A stretch of DNA of 64,000 nucleotides, taken from the NCBI RefSeq assembly GCF_002954775.1, contig NZ_KZ672952.1, positions 1-64,000 on the forward strand, given 5' to 3'. Shown in pieces: positions 1 through 9,492 of the stretch (the first letter of the stretch is position 1; each line of letters begins with the position of its first letter). Source of the DNA: Streptomyces geranii (GTDB lineage: Bacteria > Actinomycetota > Actinomycetes > Streptomycetales > Streptomycetaceae). The position numbers were made by a program, and so were the translations under genes. The notes under the pieces are model-generated. The model was not told the origin of the DNA. It did not search any database and saw only the letters and a list, made by a program, of their open reading frames with translations.

Positions 1-115
1 GCTTCGCACAGGTCCGTTACCAGTCCTGCACGCCTCGCCGGGGGCCCGCCACCTTGGTCACTTGGCGGGGAAGATCTCCTTCCTCTGGAATGTCTTCACT
101 GGACCTGAGCGGCTT

Positions 116-1492
116 TCAGGCCGCACCCATCTCCCCGTAGTAGAAGTCGGCCGCCCCCGGCTCGTGTTTGCCATCCTCGAACGCCTTGCGCAGCGCCCGG
201 TACACCGGCGCCAGTTGCAACGGCCCGACGCGTCCAGTTCCGAGCACCGCCACGTTCCAGCCCCGGACTGCCGCCGGTCGGCTCGCGCGCCAGTGGTGTT
301 CTTCGGCGAGGGTGCGGCGCTGGGTGAACCGTACGAGGCGCCAGCGTCCCCAGTGCGTACGCGACGGGACTGCATCGAAGGAGCAGTTGCCCTCCAGCCG
401 TAGCTGGTCCAGATGCACGGTCCCGGTGAACAGGCACCCCGACAGGTCGACGTCGGCGAGGACCAGATGGGCCGCGTCCACGCCACGCAGCGAACCTATG
501 CGCACCGTGGCGTCGGGCGAGTCGGTCAGAGCCTGTTCAGCCACCGGCCGTCCGTTGGGGAGCACGAAGGGGGCGGCCTCCGCGACGATGGTGAGGGGGT
601 ATTCGAAGACCGCGTGGGCGAAGTCCACCGTGGCGTAACGCAGCCGCAACTCGGCGGTAGACGACCATCGGGTCCGCCGGCACTCCAGGCGGCGCGCGGC
701 GAAGGAGAGGGTCGCCGGGCCGCCGAAGACCGCGCCGGACAACTTCACCCGCCCGGCGCACACCAACGGCCCGAGGCTGACCGACTGCTCGAAAACCGCC
801 TGCTCGAACCGGGCATCGCGCTGGAAGGTAGCCGACTTGAAGTCGGCGTAGCCCTGGAAGGTCGCCGACCAGAACCCGGCGCCGCCCTCGAAGGTAGCCC
901 ACCCGAAGTCGGCGTAGTCCTGGAAAGTCGCCGACCAGAACCCGGCGCCGCCCTGGAAAGTCGCCGACCTGAACCCGGCGCTGCTCTGGAAGGTCGCCGA
1001 CCTGAACCCGGCGTCGCCGTCGAAGGTAGCCGACTCGAAGTCGGCGCTGCCCTGGAAGGTGGCCGATCCGAAAAGGGCGCTGCCCTGGAAGGTCGCCGAC
1101 CCGAACTCGGCGTCGCCCTGGAAGGTGGCCGATCCGAAGAGGGCGCGGCCCTGGAAGGTCGCCGACCAGAACCCGGCGTCGCGCTGGAAGGTCGCCGACC
1201 CGAACCCGGCGCCGCCGAAGTGGGGGTGTCCGGTGGCGGGGTCGCGGAGGGCATCGAGGAGGGCGTCCAGAAGAGGTTGGGTGAAGGTGGTGCCGCGGAG
1301 GTCGATGTCGGCGCCAGGGGTCAGGCCGGCCAGGTAGGCGTCGCGGTCCGTGTCGTCCAGGTGGGCGAGGCACGAGGTGTGGCCGGGGACGTGGACGCCG
1401 CTGCAGCCAACCGGGTCAACCGGCGTGGCGCCGTGGCCACAGTGCGACCAGGCAGGCGGAGTTGGTGAGGGTTCGGGGCTCAGGTTTGGCAT
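116..1492 (-). CDS. Pentapeptide-type repeat protein (11-residue repeats)
   Basis: About 458 residues. An N-terminal region containing CLAHL and DADIDLRGTTF-like sequence leads into about 13 consecutive 11-residue units of the form A-x-F-x-S-A-T-F-Q-x-x, followed by a more irregular repeat tail. Such F/A-periodic repeats are known from right-handed beta-helix proteins of the pentapeptide-repeat superfamily; the function is unknown. At DNA level the units are near-identical 33-bp tandem repeats (about 815-1225). The start is uncertain: the ATG at 1492 and a GTG at 1513 both lack a good ribosome site. It is probably monocistronic; the next gene upstream lies about 230 bp away on the same strand. 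Confidence 0.75.
   Translation of the reverse strand: MPNLSPEPSPTPPAWSHCGHGATPVDPVGCSGVHVPGHTSCLAHLDDTDRDAYLAGLTPGADIDLRGTTFTQPLLDALLDALRDPATGHPHFGGAGFGSATFQRDAGFWSATFQGRALFGSATFQGDAEFGSATFQGSALFGSATFQGSADFESATFDGDAGFRSATFQSSAGFRSATFQGGAGFWSATFQDYADFGWATFEGGAGFWSATFQGYADFKSATFQRDARFEQAVFEQSVSLGPLVCAGRVKLSGAVFGGPATLSFAARRLECRRTRWSSTAELRLRYATVDFAHAVFEYPLTIVAEAAPFVLPNGRPVAEQALTDSPDATVRIGSLRGVDAAHLVLADVDLSGCLFTGTVHLDQLRLEGNCSFDAVPSRTHWGRWRLVRFTQRRTLAEEHHWRASRPAAVRGWNVAVLGTGRVGPLQLAPVYRALRKAFEDGKHEPGAADFYYGEMGAA
815..1225. repeat. 33-bp tandem repeats inside the repeat-protein gene
   Basis: Reading the plus strand, a 33-bp unit containing CTGGAAGGTCGCCGAC recurs about 12-13 times head to tail with few differences. 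Each unit encodes one 11-residue repeat of the minus-strand protein. The low divergence points to recent expansion by slippage or recombination, and copy number may vary between strains. Confidence 0.8.
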
Positions 1493-1723
1493 ACCCGAAG
1501 GACGATCGAGCACGGGCGATGGTTACCGAGCTCGCCTCCGAGACCGCACTGCAATCCTCGCTTCGGTACTGAAAAGCGTACTGAAATGAATCGTGCGCTA
1601 CTGAAATCTTCGGTGCTGTCCGACAGGTGGCACCCTGACACCATTCGCCCGCTATGTACATACGGACGGCCGGGTAGCCGTGGTCGGTGGTCATGGCTGG
1701 ATGCCCTCTCAGGCTTGGGGGTA

Positions 1724-2644
1724 TCAGGAGGCGGAGGCGTCCTGCTGGTCGCGGTTGGTGCGCAGCGCCCAGATGTGGTGGGGCGGGGTGGTCTCGTGCA
1801 CACGGGTTCCGTACGAGACGTCGACGCGGTCCATGTCGGCGGCGTACTCGACGCGACCGCCGCAGGGGGCGTGCAGGAAGCGGAAGACGTTGGAGCCGAC
1901 GGTGTGCCGGCCCAGCCGGCGTGCTTCACGCCAGCCTTTGTCGATCATGTGGTTGGCGCCCTCGATGACGTCGTCGAAGCCCGGCACCTCGTAGGCGATG
2001 TGGTTGACGCCTGCCTTGTCGGGACGGTGACACAGGAGCATGGTGTGCTGGTCGTCGTCACCCGGCGCCTGCATGAACACGCCCATGGGCTCGACCACGT
2101 CGGTGGGCCGGAAGCCGAGGCGCCCGGTGTAGAACGCGACGGCGTCCTCCCTGCCTTCCTTGGGGATGTTCAGCGCCACGTGGCACATGCGCAAGGGACG
2201 TACCCGGGTGATCGCCTCCAACGGCGCGTTCCAGCGGTCGACGCCGCCCAGCGTGTTGGCGGGCCGAGGTGTGACGGGTGCCGGCTTCGGCCGGGCCAGG
2301 CTCAGTCCGACCCCGAAACCGGTCTCGTCCACGGTGTGGTGGACGCCGTCGGCGCTCTCGCGGACCTCGCGGTCGTGCCCCGCCGCGGCCACCAGCCGCT
2401 CCAGTTCGACGCGGGTGTCGACGCCCCACACCACCTCGCGCAGGGTGGGGCCGACCTCCACCGGCGGCGGCACCAGCGAGCCGGGGCAGCTGTCCAGGTG
2501 GAGGGTCTGCCCGGTGAGCGTCCGGAACACCGCGTGCTCGTCGGTTCTCTCCACCGGGAACAGCCCGAAGTCCTCGAAGAAGCGGACACATGTGCCGAGG
2601 TCGTCCACACCGTAAGTGACCGATTCGATTCTCTGGATTCCCAT
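1724..2644 (-). CDS. VOC-superfamily extradiol dioxygenase-like protein
   Basis: 306 residues, with two vicinal-oxygen-chelate modules (about 1-115 and 150-290). The three metal ligands expected of type I extradiol ring-cleavage dioxygenases can be placed in the C-terminal module: H155 (in MCHVALNI), H215 (in GVNHIAYEV) and E266 (in GRVEYAAD). The length matches the 2,3-dihydroxybiphenyl/catechol 2,3-dioxygenase family. The ATG at 2644 follows GCGAGGAATCC, a good ribosome site. The neighbouring LysR, carboxymuconolactone-decarboxylase-like, cupin, dienelactone hydrolase and monooxygenase genes suggest a role in cleaving a catecholic substrate. The substrate itself cannot be read from sequence. 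Confidence 0.8.
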   Translation of the reverse strand: MGIQRIESVTYGVDDLGTCVRFFEDFGLFPVERTDEHAVFRTLTGQTLHLDSCPGSLVPPPVEVGPTLREVVWGVDTRVELERLVAAAGHDREVRESADGVHHTVDETGFGVGLSLARPKPAPVTPRPANTLGGVDRWNAPLEAITRVRPLRMCHVALNIPKEGREDAVAFYTGRLGFRPTDVVEPMGVFMQAPGDDDQHTMLLCHRPDKAGVNHIAYEVPGFDDVIEGANHMIDKGWREARRLGRHTVGSNVFRFLHAPCGGRVEYAADMDRVDVSYGTRVHETTPPHHIWALRTNRDQQDASAS

Positions 2645-2813
2645 GGATTCCTCGCTTCGTCGCAGATCACATCTGCGGGTTCATTCGGTCACCAGCGCCC
2701 GATGATCGTAAAATTGCGGCTCGGACGACTTCAACAGGTTCACCGCGCAGGCATCGCAATCGTTTCTTGCACAACCCGTCGGCCGGAAGGAGCCGTCACC
2801 GGGTCCGGTCTGC
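2645..2813. other. Intergenic region between LysR and VOC genes
   Basis: About 170 bp, noticeably less GC-rich than its surroundings near 2650-2780, so it probably holds the promoter of the VOC dioxygenase gene. No convincing -10/-35 pair or terminator could be assigned. A LysR-type binding site (T-N11-A) is plausible but not demonstrable by eye. Confidence 0.3.
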
Positions 2814-3725
2814 TCACCTGCCGAGGGCAGGTATGGGATTTCCGGAGAACCACTGGGTGAGGAAGTCGAGGAAGACGGTGACTTTCCGGGGACTTTCCTG
2901 ACCGGGGCCGAAGATCGCGTACAGCGGGCGGTCGGGCACGGGAAGCCCCGGCAGCAGGACCTCCAGCGCTCCGGACATGAGGTCGTCGTAGACCGGTCGC
3001 TGTGGCAGCAGGGCGATGCCACGACCGTGCACCGCCGCTTTCTGCAGGGCAAGGTAGGAATTCGACGAGAACGCCACATTGCGAATTTTGTGCAGGGTGG
3101 AGGCATGCCCGTGTCCGATGCGCCACACCGGGTCGTTGACGTGAACGAGGCAGTCGTGGTGGGCCAGGCCGTTGGGTTCGGTGAGCGATCCCTCACGGTT
3201 CACGTATTCCTTTGACGCGCACAGCACGAAGGGCAATGAGGCGATCTTCTTGAGCCGGACGCTGGAGTCCCGCAGATCCCGGGTGTGGAAAGCTATGTCG
3301 AATCCGCTGTCCAGGAAGTCGTAGGTCCGGTCGGACATCCCGCCGAGTTCGAAGCGAATCTGGATTTTGGGATGGGCCACGGAAAAGGCGGCGATGGCGT
3401 CCCCGAGATCCAGACTTCCGATCCATTTGGGACAGATGATGCTCAGTGTCCCTTCCGCGCGATCATGGAGTTGGGCGATCCCGGCGTCCTCGGCGTCGAT
3501 CTCGTCCAGGATGCGCGCGGCGAATTCCGCGTACCGATGACCCGGTTCGGTCAGGCTGACCGATCGGGCCGTGCGATTGACCAGGCGGACACCCACATGT
3601 CTCTCCAGTTCGGCGACATGGCGGGACACCAACGAGCCCGAGGAGCCCAGCTTCTTGGCGGCTCCGCTGAAACTGCCGACCTGGGCGACCGTGACGAAGC
3701 TGTGCATGAGAAGCAGGCGATCCAT
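2814..3725 (-). CDS. LysR-family transcriptional regulator
   Basis: 303 residues. An N-terminal winged helix-turn-helix (about 1-60, with SFSGAAKKLGSSGSLVSRHV as recognition region) precedes a LysR substrate-binding domain (about 90-290). The ATG at 3725 is preceded by GGGAGGGAAA, which rules out the longer upstream reading. The gene lies between the dioxygenase-like and carboxymuconolactone-decarboxylase-like genes on the same strand. By the habit of the family it probably controls these genes and possibly the divergent cupin, in response to an aromatic intermediate. The inducer is unknown. Confidence 0.85.
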   Translation of the reverse strand: MDRLLLMHSFVTVAQVGSFSGAAKKLGSSGSLVSRHVAELERHVGVRLVNRTARSVSLTEPGHRYAEFAARILDEIDAEDAGIAQLHDRAEGTLSIICPKWIGSLDLGDAIAAFSVAHPKIQIRFELGGMSDRTYDFLDSGFDIAFHTRDLRDSSVRLKKIASLPFVLCASKEYVNREGSLTEPNGLAHHDCLVHVNDPVWRIGHGHASTLHKIRNVAFSSNSYLALQKAAVHGRGIALLPQRPVYDDLMSGALEVLLPGLPVPDRPLYAIFGPGQESPRKVTVFLDFLTQWFSGNPIPALGR

Positions 3726-3848
3726 TTTCCCTCCCGGGTGCTCCATCCCCACTCCGACGGTCTGTCTCGTCGCCGTCCCACGGCACCGGGGCACGCGGGC
3801 CGTGCCGAACCCGCCTGTGCGTACGCGGGCCCGGGCCGGCGCGGAGTG

Positions 3849-4442
3849 TCACTGCCCCGTCCGGCTCCCGTCGGGAACCACGCGCTCGAAGCCGCGGACA
3901 TCGGGGAAGGGAGGCTCGCGGTCGGGCTGAAGATCCACCTGGAAGGTGTTCAGGCACATGCCGAGCATGGTGAAGTTGCCGAGCGCCCCGATGGTGTCGA
4001 CCAGCCCCTTGGGGCCGAAGTGCTCCAGAGCACCGGCGAAGGTGGCGTCCGAGACGAAGTGATCGTCGAGGACTTCGCGGCAGAACTGGTAGAAGGCCTG
4101 GTCGGCCTCGTTGCCGAAGGCCGCTTCGCGCCGCTCGGCGATGGCCTTGACGGCCGCCTCCGGAATACCGGCCTCGATCGCCTGGTGCGCGTGGGCGTTC
4201 CAGGAGTACTGCGCGTCCCAGTTCCGGGCGGCCATCAGGAGCGCGAGTTCACGCAGATGTCCGGGCAGACTGCAGTCGAAGCGGGCGAAAGCCCCGAGGG
4301 ACTCGGCGCGTTCGCACATCTCCGGGCTGTGCAGCCAGACCCGGAACGGGCCGCGGACGGCACCGCGCCGGCCTGCGATCCTGGCGGCCAACTTCTGCTG
4401 ACGCTCGGTCATTTCCTCATCGCCGAGAACGGGGAGCCTCAT
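3849..4442 (-). CDS. Carboxymuconolactone decarboxylase-like (AhpD-fold) protein
   Basis: 197 residues, helical throughout, with the segment ELALLMAARNWDAQYSW followed by N-A-H-A-H and G-I-P. This matches the active-site helix pattern of the CMD/AhpD superfamily. There is no C-x-x-C pair, so it belongs to the non-peroxidatic group that acts on lactones or other small substrates. The ATG at 4442 follows AGAGGCAGGT. It is divergent from the cupin gene at 4656, so the 213-bp gap should carry two promoters. Placement beside dienelactone hydrolase and dioxygenase genes supports aromatic catabolism; the exact reaction is inference. Confidence 0.75.
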   Translation of the reverse strand: MRLPVLGDEEMTERQQKLAARIAGRRGAVRGPFRVWLHSPEMCERAESLGAFARFDCSLPGHLRELALLMAARNWDAQYSWNAHAHQAIEAGIPEAAVKAIAERREAAFGNEADQAFYQFCREVLDDHFVSDATFAGALEHFGPKGLVDTIGALGNFTMLGMCLNTFQVDLQPDREPPFPDVRGFERVVPDGSRTGQ

Positions 4443-4655
4443 GAGCCGATACCTGCCTCTTCTTCCCGGCGCGTTGCCGGCGCTTACGGGCACGGAACAC
4501 GAAACCGTGCGGTCCCGAGTGACGCTACAACCGGGTCCGGTGTTCCCCACCCCTCCAGGAGCGCAAGGTAAAGCTGCACGCCAGAAGGCATCCGTTCGCC
4601 GGGACGCGACCTAGTGTCGATCGACGCACGACCGTGGACTGGAGAGGAACCAGGG
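4443..4655. promoter_or_regulatory. Divergent promoter region, CMD-like gene / cupin
   Basis: 213 bp between two divergent starts. On the plus strand a TAGTGT (4613-4618) about 40 nt before the cupin ATG resembles a streptomycete -10 box; no clear -35 is seen. The minus-strand promoter could not be placed. Confidence 0.3.
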
Positions 4656-5060
4656 ATGACCACCATCATCAAGACCGCGTCCGTACCCGCGCTGGACCGC
4701 GGCGGCGCCGTCCTGACGACACCGCTCATCACCACGTGCTCAGCGGGCGGGGAGAACCTCATCACCAGCGGGATGAGCGTCTATCCAGTCGGCTCCGGAG
4801 CGCCGCTGCACTCGCACAACTGCGACGAGCACGTCACGATCCTGGAGGGCGAGGCGGAGGTGGTCGTCGATGGTGAGGTGACCAGGCTGGAGCGGTTCGA
4901 CACCACATACGTCCCCTCCCCCCTCCCCCACCTGTTCCGGAACATCGGCGAGTCCCCGCTGCGCATCCTGTGGGTGTACTCGTCGGGACACGTGACGCGG
5001 ACGTTCACCGAGACCGGCAAGACGGTGGAACACCTGTCGGCCGAGGATCAGATGGGCTGA
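4656..5060 (+). CDS. Cupin-domain protein
   Basis: 134 residues forming a single cupin barrel. Motif 1 is visible as [20 protein letters not shown], with the His residues that bind a metal in this superfamily; motif 2 includes [10 protein letters not shown]. The start at 4656 is chosen because GGAGAGGAACCAGGG precedes it. Single-domain cupins beside aromatic-degradation genes are often dioxygenases, isomerases or auxiliary proteins; no specific reaction can be assigned. Confidence 0.8.
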   Translation: MTTIIKTASVPALDRGGAVLTTPLITTCSAGGENLITSGMSVYPVGSGAPLHSHNCDEHVTILEGEAEVVVDGEVTRLERFDTTYVPSPLPHLFRNIGESPLRILWVYSSGHVTRTFTETGKTVEHLSAEDQMG

Positions 5061-5286
5061 AAGCGTCCGGCGACGCGGACTGGGCGCCGACGCCGTTCAC
5101 TCGATTCAGGCGGTATTCCGGCGAGCAGATTTTCCGCCCACTGTCAATTCAGGCCTTTCCCGACCAGGTTTCCCGAAGCAAGTCAAGGCCGAAAAGAAGG
5201 GCAATCGTCACTTGCTTCACAGGCCCTTGCGGGACTTCATGGCGGGCTAGAATTAATTCCAGGGCCTAAGAAAGGAAGAGGTGCTT
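5061..5286 (+). promoter_or_regulatory. Intergenic region with candidate promoter for dienelactone hydrolase
   Basis: About 225 bp and locally AT-richer than the genes. A TAGAAT hexamer (5248-5253) is a good -10 candidate. The best upstream match, TTGCGG (5227-5232), leaves a short 15-nt spacer. A strong AAAGGAAGAG ribosome site follows at 5271-5280. No terminator for the cupin gene is apparent. Confidence 0.4.
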
Positions 5287-6042
5287 ATGAGTGGTTTGCA
5301 TGGAACAACCGTGGATATTACGACGCGGGACGGCGTGGCCGACGCCTACCTGGTGCACCCTGACGGGGCAGACCCGTTTCCCGCCGTTCTGCTCTACATG
5401 GACGCCTTCGGGCTGCGCCCGCAGCTGAAGAGGATGGCCGGCCGTCTGGCCTCGGCCGGGTACACGGTCCTGGTGCCCAACGTCTTCTACCGCCACGGAC
5501 GGGCGCCGGTGATCGATCTGCCGGACTTCGTCGGCGCAGCCGAGCGCCCGGAACTCTTCCAGCGGATCGGGCCACTCGTCCGGTCCCTGACTCCGGAGTC
5601 GACGATGACGGACGCCGACGCCTACCTGCGCCGGCTCGCCGAATACCCGATGGCCAGGAGCGGACCGGTCGGCGTCACCGGCTACTGCATGGGCGCCGGT
5701 CTCGCACTGCGTACGGCCGGCACCTATCCGGACCGAGTGGCCGCCGCGGCCGGCTTCCACGGCGCCAACCTCGCCTCCACCGCGCCCGACAGTCCGCACC
5801 TGCTCGCCGACCGCATCAAGGGTGAGCTGTACTTCGGCCACGCGGACCAGGACCAGGCGCTGCCCCCCGAGCAGATCGAGCGTCTGGAGCAGGCTCTCAC
5901 CGCCGCAGGTGTACTTCACCGCTGCGTGGTGTACACCGGCGCACACCACGGGTTCACCCAGGCAGACACCGCCGCCTACGACGCCGACGCCTCGGAACGC
6001 CATTGGACGGCACTGCTGGACCTTTTCTCGCGTACACTCTGA
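5287..6042 (+). CDS. Dienelactone hydrolase-family protein
   Basis: 251 residues, alpha/beta hydrolase fold. The nucleophile elbow is G-Y-C-M-G with C134. A catalytic Asp lies near 187 (FGHADQD) and a His at 220/221 (GAHHGF), giving the Cys-Asp-His triad of dienelactone hydrolases. The ATG at 5287 is preferred to the GTG at 5281 because it lies 10 nt after the AGGA core. The known family reaction is hydrolysis of dienelactone to maleylacetate in modified ortho-cleavage pathways; activity on another lactone is possible. Confidence 0.85.
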   Translation: MSGLHGTTVDITTRDGVADAYLVHPDGADPFPAVLLYMDAFGLRPQLKRMAGRLASAGYTVLVPNVFYRHGRAPVIDLPDFVGAAERPELFQRIGPLVRSLTPESTMTDADAYLRRLAEYPMARSGPVGVTGYCMGAGLALRTAGTYPDRVAAAAGFHGANLASTAPDSPHLLADRIKGELYFGHADQDQALPPEQIERLEQALTAAGVLHRCVVYTGAHHGFTQADTAAYDADASERHWTALLDLFSRTL

Positions 6043-6251
6043 CGCGCTGAAGAAGTACCCCCGGCCGGAAATCCGGTCCGGCACCCACCGGTGAAATTCC
6101 GGTGAACAATTTCATAGCACACAAAATTGCATCCCGGTCGGTAGTCCGGGGCGCAGCCGGTCGAATTCGCGTCTGGTTGTGTCAATCGTCCTCTCTTTCG
6201 GAGAGGCCCAGTGTGCTCCCTCGTACGAGAACAATCACACTGGGAGTACCT

Positions 6252-7466
6252 TTGTCTGGGACGCGCATTGTCATCGCCGGCGGCGGTCTTGCCGGGTTGA
6301 CGCTGGCCCACTACCTCAACCGGCACGGCCTGGACGTGGCCGTCTACGAGCGTGACACCTCCATCGGCGCCCGTGAGGCGGGCTACCGGATTCACATCAA
6401 CTCCACCGGTACCTCCGCCCTGCACGCAGCCCTGGAGCCGCGGCTGTGGGAGCTGTTCCTCGCGACCTCCGGCATGCCCAACGACGACATGCTGCTGTTC
6501 GACGAGCAGCTCAACCTCCGACCCGGTCGTGACAGGTCCGCCACCGAAGGCACGGGGGTGCCCACCGACATCCCGGAGCACCTGGTGGTGTGCCGCTCGA
6601 CGCTGCGCCGGATCCTCTATCTCGGCCTGGAGAAGGCCGTGCGTTTCGGTGCCAAGGTCACCGGATACCGCTCCAACCCCGACGGCACCGTCGCCGTACT
6701 CCTGGACAACGGTGAGAGTGTCGAGGCAGACGTACTGATCGCCGCGGACGGCGTCAACTCCAGCGTGCGGGCCCAAAGGCTGCCGCAGGTGAAGGTCGCC
6801 GACCTGGCGGCTCGACACATCGCCGCGAAGGTCCCGATCACCGAAGAGACCAAGGCCAAGCTGCCGACGGAACTCTTCAACACCTTCTCGCTGGCCTACG
6901 CCGCCGACTGGACCGGGCTCACGCTCGGCCCGCTGGAGCGCAGCAACCCCGGCTCTCCGCTGGTCAAGGAGCAGGACCCGGACTTCCAGAACGAGGCCAC
7001 CAAGAACTACGCGCTGAGCATCTTCAACTCCGTAGAGGGCCTCATGATGCCCGACGCCGAGCTGTTCACCGCCACCCCCGAGCAGCTGAAGGCGTACGCG
7101 CTGGAGCGCGTGGCCTCCTGGCACCCGGCCCTGGTGGAGACCGTACGGCTGTGGGACACCGCCACCGTGCAGGCGCTGACCTTGCGCAGCTGTGTGCCCG
7201 TCAGTGCCTGGGAGCCCTCGAACGTCACCGTGGTGGGCGACGCGATCCATGCCATGAGCCCGGCCTGCGGCATCGGCGCCAACACCGCGCTGCGCGACGC
7301 ACACGTTCTCGGAGGCGAACTGCTCGCCGCCGCGCAGGGTGAGAAGGACGTCGTGGACGGCATCGGCGCCTACGAAGAGGCCATGCGGGACTACGGGTAC
7401 AAGGCTCTTCGGGTGTCTGCGGCGGTGGGCGAGAAGGTGATCGGCCATCTGCCGCTGCCCGAGTAG
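6252..7466 (+). CDS. FAD-dependent aromatic monooxygenase-like protein
   Basis: About 404 residues from a TTG start. The Rossmann nucleotide-binding motif (IVIAGGGLAGLTLA) lies at the N-terminus, followed by E-R-D at the end of beta-2, and a later G-D-A-I-H-A-M-S-P segment typical of group A flavoprotein hydroxylases. The TTG at 6252 has GGGAG 5 nt upstream and places the Rossmann motif where the family has it; a GTG at 6102 would add 50 unconserved residues. It probably uses NAD(P)H and O2 to hydroxylate an aromatic substrate of the pathway, or a compound pumped out by the exporter downstream. Confidence 0.8.
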   Translation: MSGTRIVIAGGGLAGLTLAHYLNRHGLDVAVYERDTSIGAREAGYRIHINSTGTSALHAALEPRLWELFLATSGMPNDDMLLFDEQLNLRPGRDRSATEGTGVPTDIPEHLVVCRSTLRRILYLGLEKAVRFGAKVTGYRSNPDGTVAVLLDNGESVEADVLIAADGVNSSVRAQRLPQVKVADLAARHIAAKVPITEETKAKLPTELFNTFSLAYAADWTGLTLGPLERSNPGSPLVKEQDPDFQNEATKNYALSIFNSVEGLMMPDAELFTATPEQLKAYALERVASWHPALVETVRLWDTATVQALTLRSCVPVSAWEPSNVTVVGDAIHAMSPACGIGANTALRDAHVLGGELLAAAQGEKDVVDGIGAYEEAMRDYGYKALRVSAAVGEKVIGHLPLPE

Positions 7467-7959
7467 GCACCTCGCGGGCAACCACGCTCAGCGGGCGGGC
7501 ACGCGCGCGGCCGACGGCGATCGGGGCCAGAGCACTCAGTGAGCGCTGAGTCTCGGCACCGATGAGAGCCGGCAGCCGGGCTGAGGCCACGACCTCGGCC
7601 CGGCTGCCGACGGCACAGGCACTGCTACCTGCCGAGAGGTGCCTCCTGTCCCGGCAGTATGCGGATGTCGGCCTGGCGGACCGCCGAGTCGTGACGCGGG
7701 CTTCCGCGAGCAGGTACTCGAATCCGTCCGCGTCGTCAGCCGTGGCCGTGGCCGACGCCTCGGCATCGGCGCCGCGCGCGGACGCCGCGACACCCGTACG
7801 GGGCCGGGGCTCGACCGCGGAGGCGAGCAGGACGGCCCAGGTCACGCAGGTGATGTCCAGCCCCCTCTGGAATCTCCCGGAACTCGGACTGATGTTCCGC
7901 TTCCCGTTTCCCGCTCATGGAATTACCGCACCTCCTGACCGTCCTTGAGGAGTTCTCCC
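7467..7959. other. Gene-free stretch between monooxygenase and exporter
   Basis: About 490 bp. It contains the strong hairpin at 7571-7608 and a small inverted repeat ACTCAG-N6-CTGAGT near 7532-7549 that could be an operator. Open frames here have no conserved-looking protein sequence and are judged spurious. The promoter of the exporter gene is presumably in the 3' part. Confidence 0.5.
7571..7608 (+). terminator. Strong hairpin terminator after the monooxygenase gene
   Basis: A 16-bp stem (7571-7586 with 7593-7608, one G-T wobble) and a 6-nt loop CCACGA. There is no T-tract, as is usual for streptomycete terminators. Confidence 0.7.
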
Positions 7960-9492
7960 TTGTCTGCCGACAGTACGATCACCCCTCCCGCTCAGGCGGG
8001 TGCCGATGCGGCTGGGGCTGCCCCGGGCAGCCGACACCTGGGCGTCGCGCTCTTCGTGATCGCCGCGGCCCAGCTGATGATGGTCCTCGACAACACCATC
8101 ACCAACATCGCCCTGCCGTCCATACAGACGGACCTCGGCGTCTCCGACGCGAAGCTCGCCTGGATCGTCAACTCCTACGCTCTCGCCTTCGGCGGCCTGC
8201 TGCTGCTCGGCGGCAAGGCCGGCGACCTGCTCGGACGACTGCGGATGTTTCAGGTAGGCATCCTCGTATTCACCGTGGCCTCTTTGTTGGGCGGACTCGC
8301 CCCGAACGAAGGGCTGTTGCTCGGCGGCCGTGTGTTGCAAGGCATCGGCGCCGCGATTGCCGCTCCCAGCGCGCTGGCTCTGATCACCACCACCTTCCCG
8401 GTGGGCAGGTCACGCAACACGGCCATGGGTGTGTACGCGGCCATGGGTGGCGTCGGCGCGACGGTCGGAATGCTGCTGGGTGGCATGTTGACCGACACCC
8501 TCAGCTGGCGCTGGGTGTTCTTCATCAACATCCCCATCGGCCTGGCCGTCCTCGCCGGAACGAAGAGCCTGGTCGAAGCCGAACGCCACCTCGGCCGCCT
8601 GGACGTCCCCGGCGCGATCACGGGCACGGGCGGTCTGCTTGCCCTCGTCTACGCCATCACCCGGGGCGGGGAACACGGTTGGGCGAACGGCCTGACACTG
8701 ACCTCCTTCATGGTGTCCGCCGTGCTGCTGTGTGTGTTCCTGGTCCTCCAGTCCCGCGTATCGGACCCCATGATGCCGTTGCGCATGTTCAAGGACCGCA
8801 ATCGCAGCGGTAGTTACGCCACCATGCTGCTGATCGGTGCGAGCATGTTCGCCACGTTCTACTTCCTGACGCTGTACATGCAGCTGGTCCTGGGCTACAG
8901 CGCGATCAAGACAGGCTTCGCCTATCTGCCCTTCAGCATCGGCATGTCCGCTGCCGCAGGCGTCAGCTCCAAGCTCGTAACCCACTTCCCACCACGCCTG
9001 ATCGCCGCACTGGGCCTGACGACTGGGGCGGCAGGCATGTTCTGGTTCGCCACCCTGGAGACCGACTCCTCGTACGCAGCTCACCTGGCGCCCGCGATGT
9101 TCGTCACCGCCATGGGACTGGGCGCGGCCTTCGTCCCGCTGACGGTGACTTCGGTGAGCGGCGTGGACCGCCTGGACACAGGTGTCGCCTCGGCCCTCCT
9201 GAACACTGCCCAGCAGATCGGCGGCGCGCTCGGTCTCGCGGTTCTGTCAACGATCTCCACGTCGGCAGCCGACAACAAGCTGCCTGCGGCAGCTTCCCGC
9301 CTCTACCGGGGCCTCGCCGCTGAGGACTCCGGTCTGGTCTCGAAGGCGAGTGAGGCACTGACACACGGCTACACCATGGCCTTCGTCGGCGCGGGCGCCA
9401 TGTTCGTGGTCGGCGCAGTTGTCACAGCTCTGGCCGTGAACGCCGGCAGGCAGCGGCACCCGGAAGGCGCGGCGCCCGCCCACGTGGGCTGA
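7960..9492 (+). CDS. MFS drug exporter, DHA2 (14-TM, EmrB/QacA-like)
   Basis: 510 residues from a TTG at 7960, chosen because GAGGAG lies 7 nt upstream. It shows the features of the DHA2 family: L-D-N-T-I-T-N-I-A-L-P in TM1, motif A GGKAGDLLGRLR after TM2, R-V-L-Q-G-I-G-A-A in TM4 and about 14 hydrophobic segments. It should be an H+-driven antiporter in the cytoplasmic membrane. The HxlR-type regulator 150 bp downstream may control it. Its substrate could be a pathway intermediate or an antibiotic. Confidence 0.9.
   Translation: MSADSTITPPAQAGADAAGAAPGSRHLGVALFVIAAAQLMMVLDNTITNIALPSIQTDLGVSDAKLAWIVNSYALAFGGLLLLGGKAGDLLGRLRMFQVGILVFTVASLLGGLAPNEGLLLGGRVLQGIGAAIAAPSALALITTTFPVGRSRNTAMGVYAAMGGVGATVGMLLGGMLTDTLSWRWVFFINIPIGLAVLAGTKSLVEAERHLGRLDVPGAITGTGGLLALVYAITRGGEHGWANGLTLTSFMVSAVLLCVFLVLQSRVSDPMMPLRMFKDRNRSGSYATMLLIGASMFATFYFLTLYMQLVLGYSAIKTGFAYLPFSIGMSAAAGVSSKLVTHFPPRLIAALGLTTGAAGMFWFATLETDSSYAAHLAPAMFVTAMGLGAAFVPLTVTSVSGVDRLDTGVASALLNTAQQIGGALGLAVLSTISTSAADNKLPAAASRLYRGLAAEDSGLVSKASEALTHGYTMAFVGAGAMFVVGAVVTALAVNAGRQRHPEGAAPAHVG

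Noticed and set aside
815..1225. CRISPR array (regularly spaced 33-bp units)
   Set aside because: The units are contiguous without spacers and encode protein repeats in frame.
7225..7845. 206-residue minus-strand frame
   Set aside because: Overlaps the monooxygenase end and the terminator; Ala/Arg/Ser composition with no family features.
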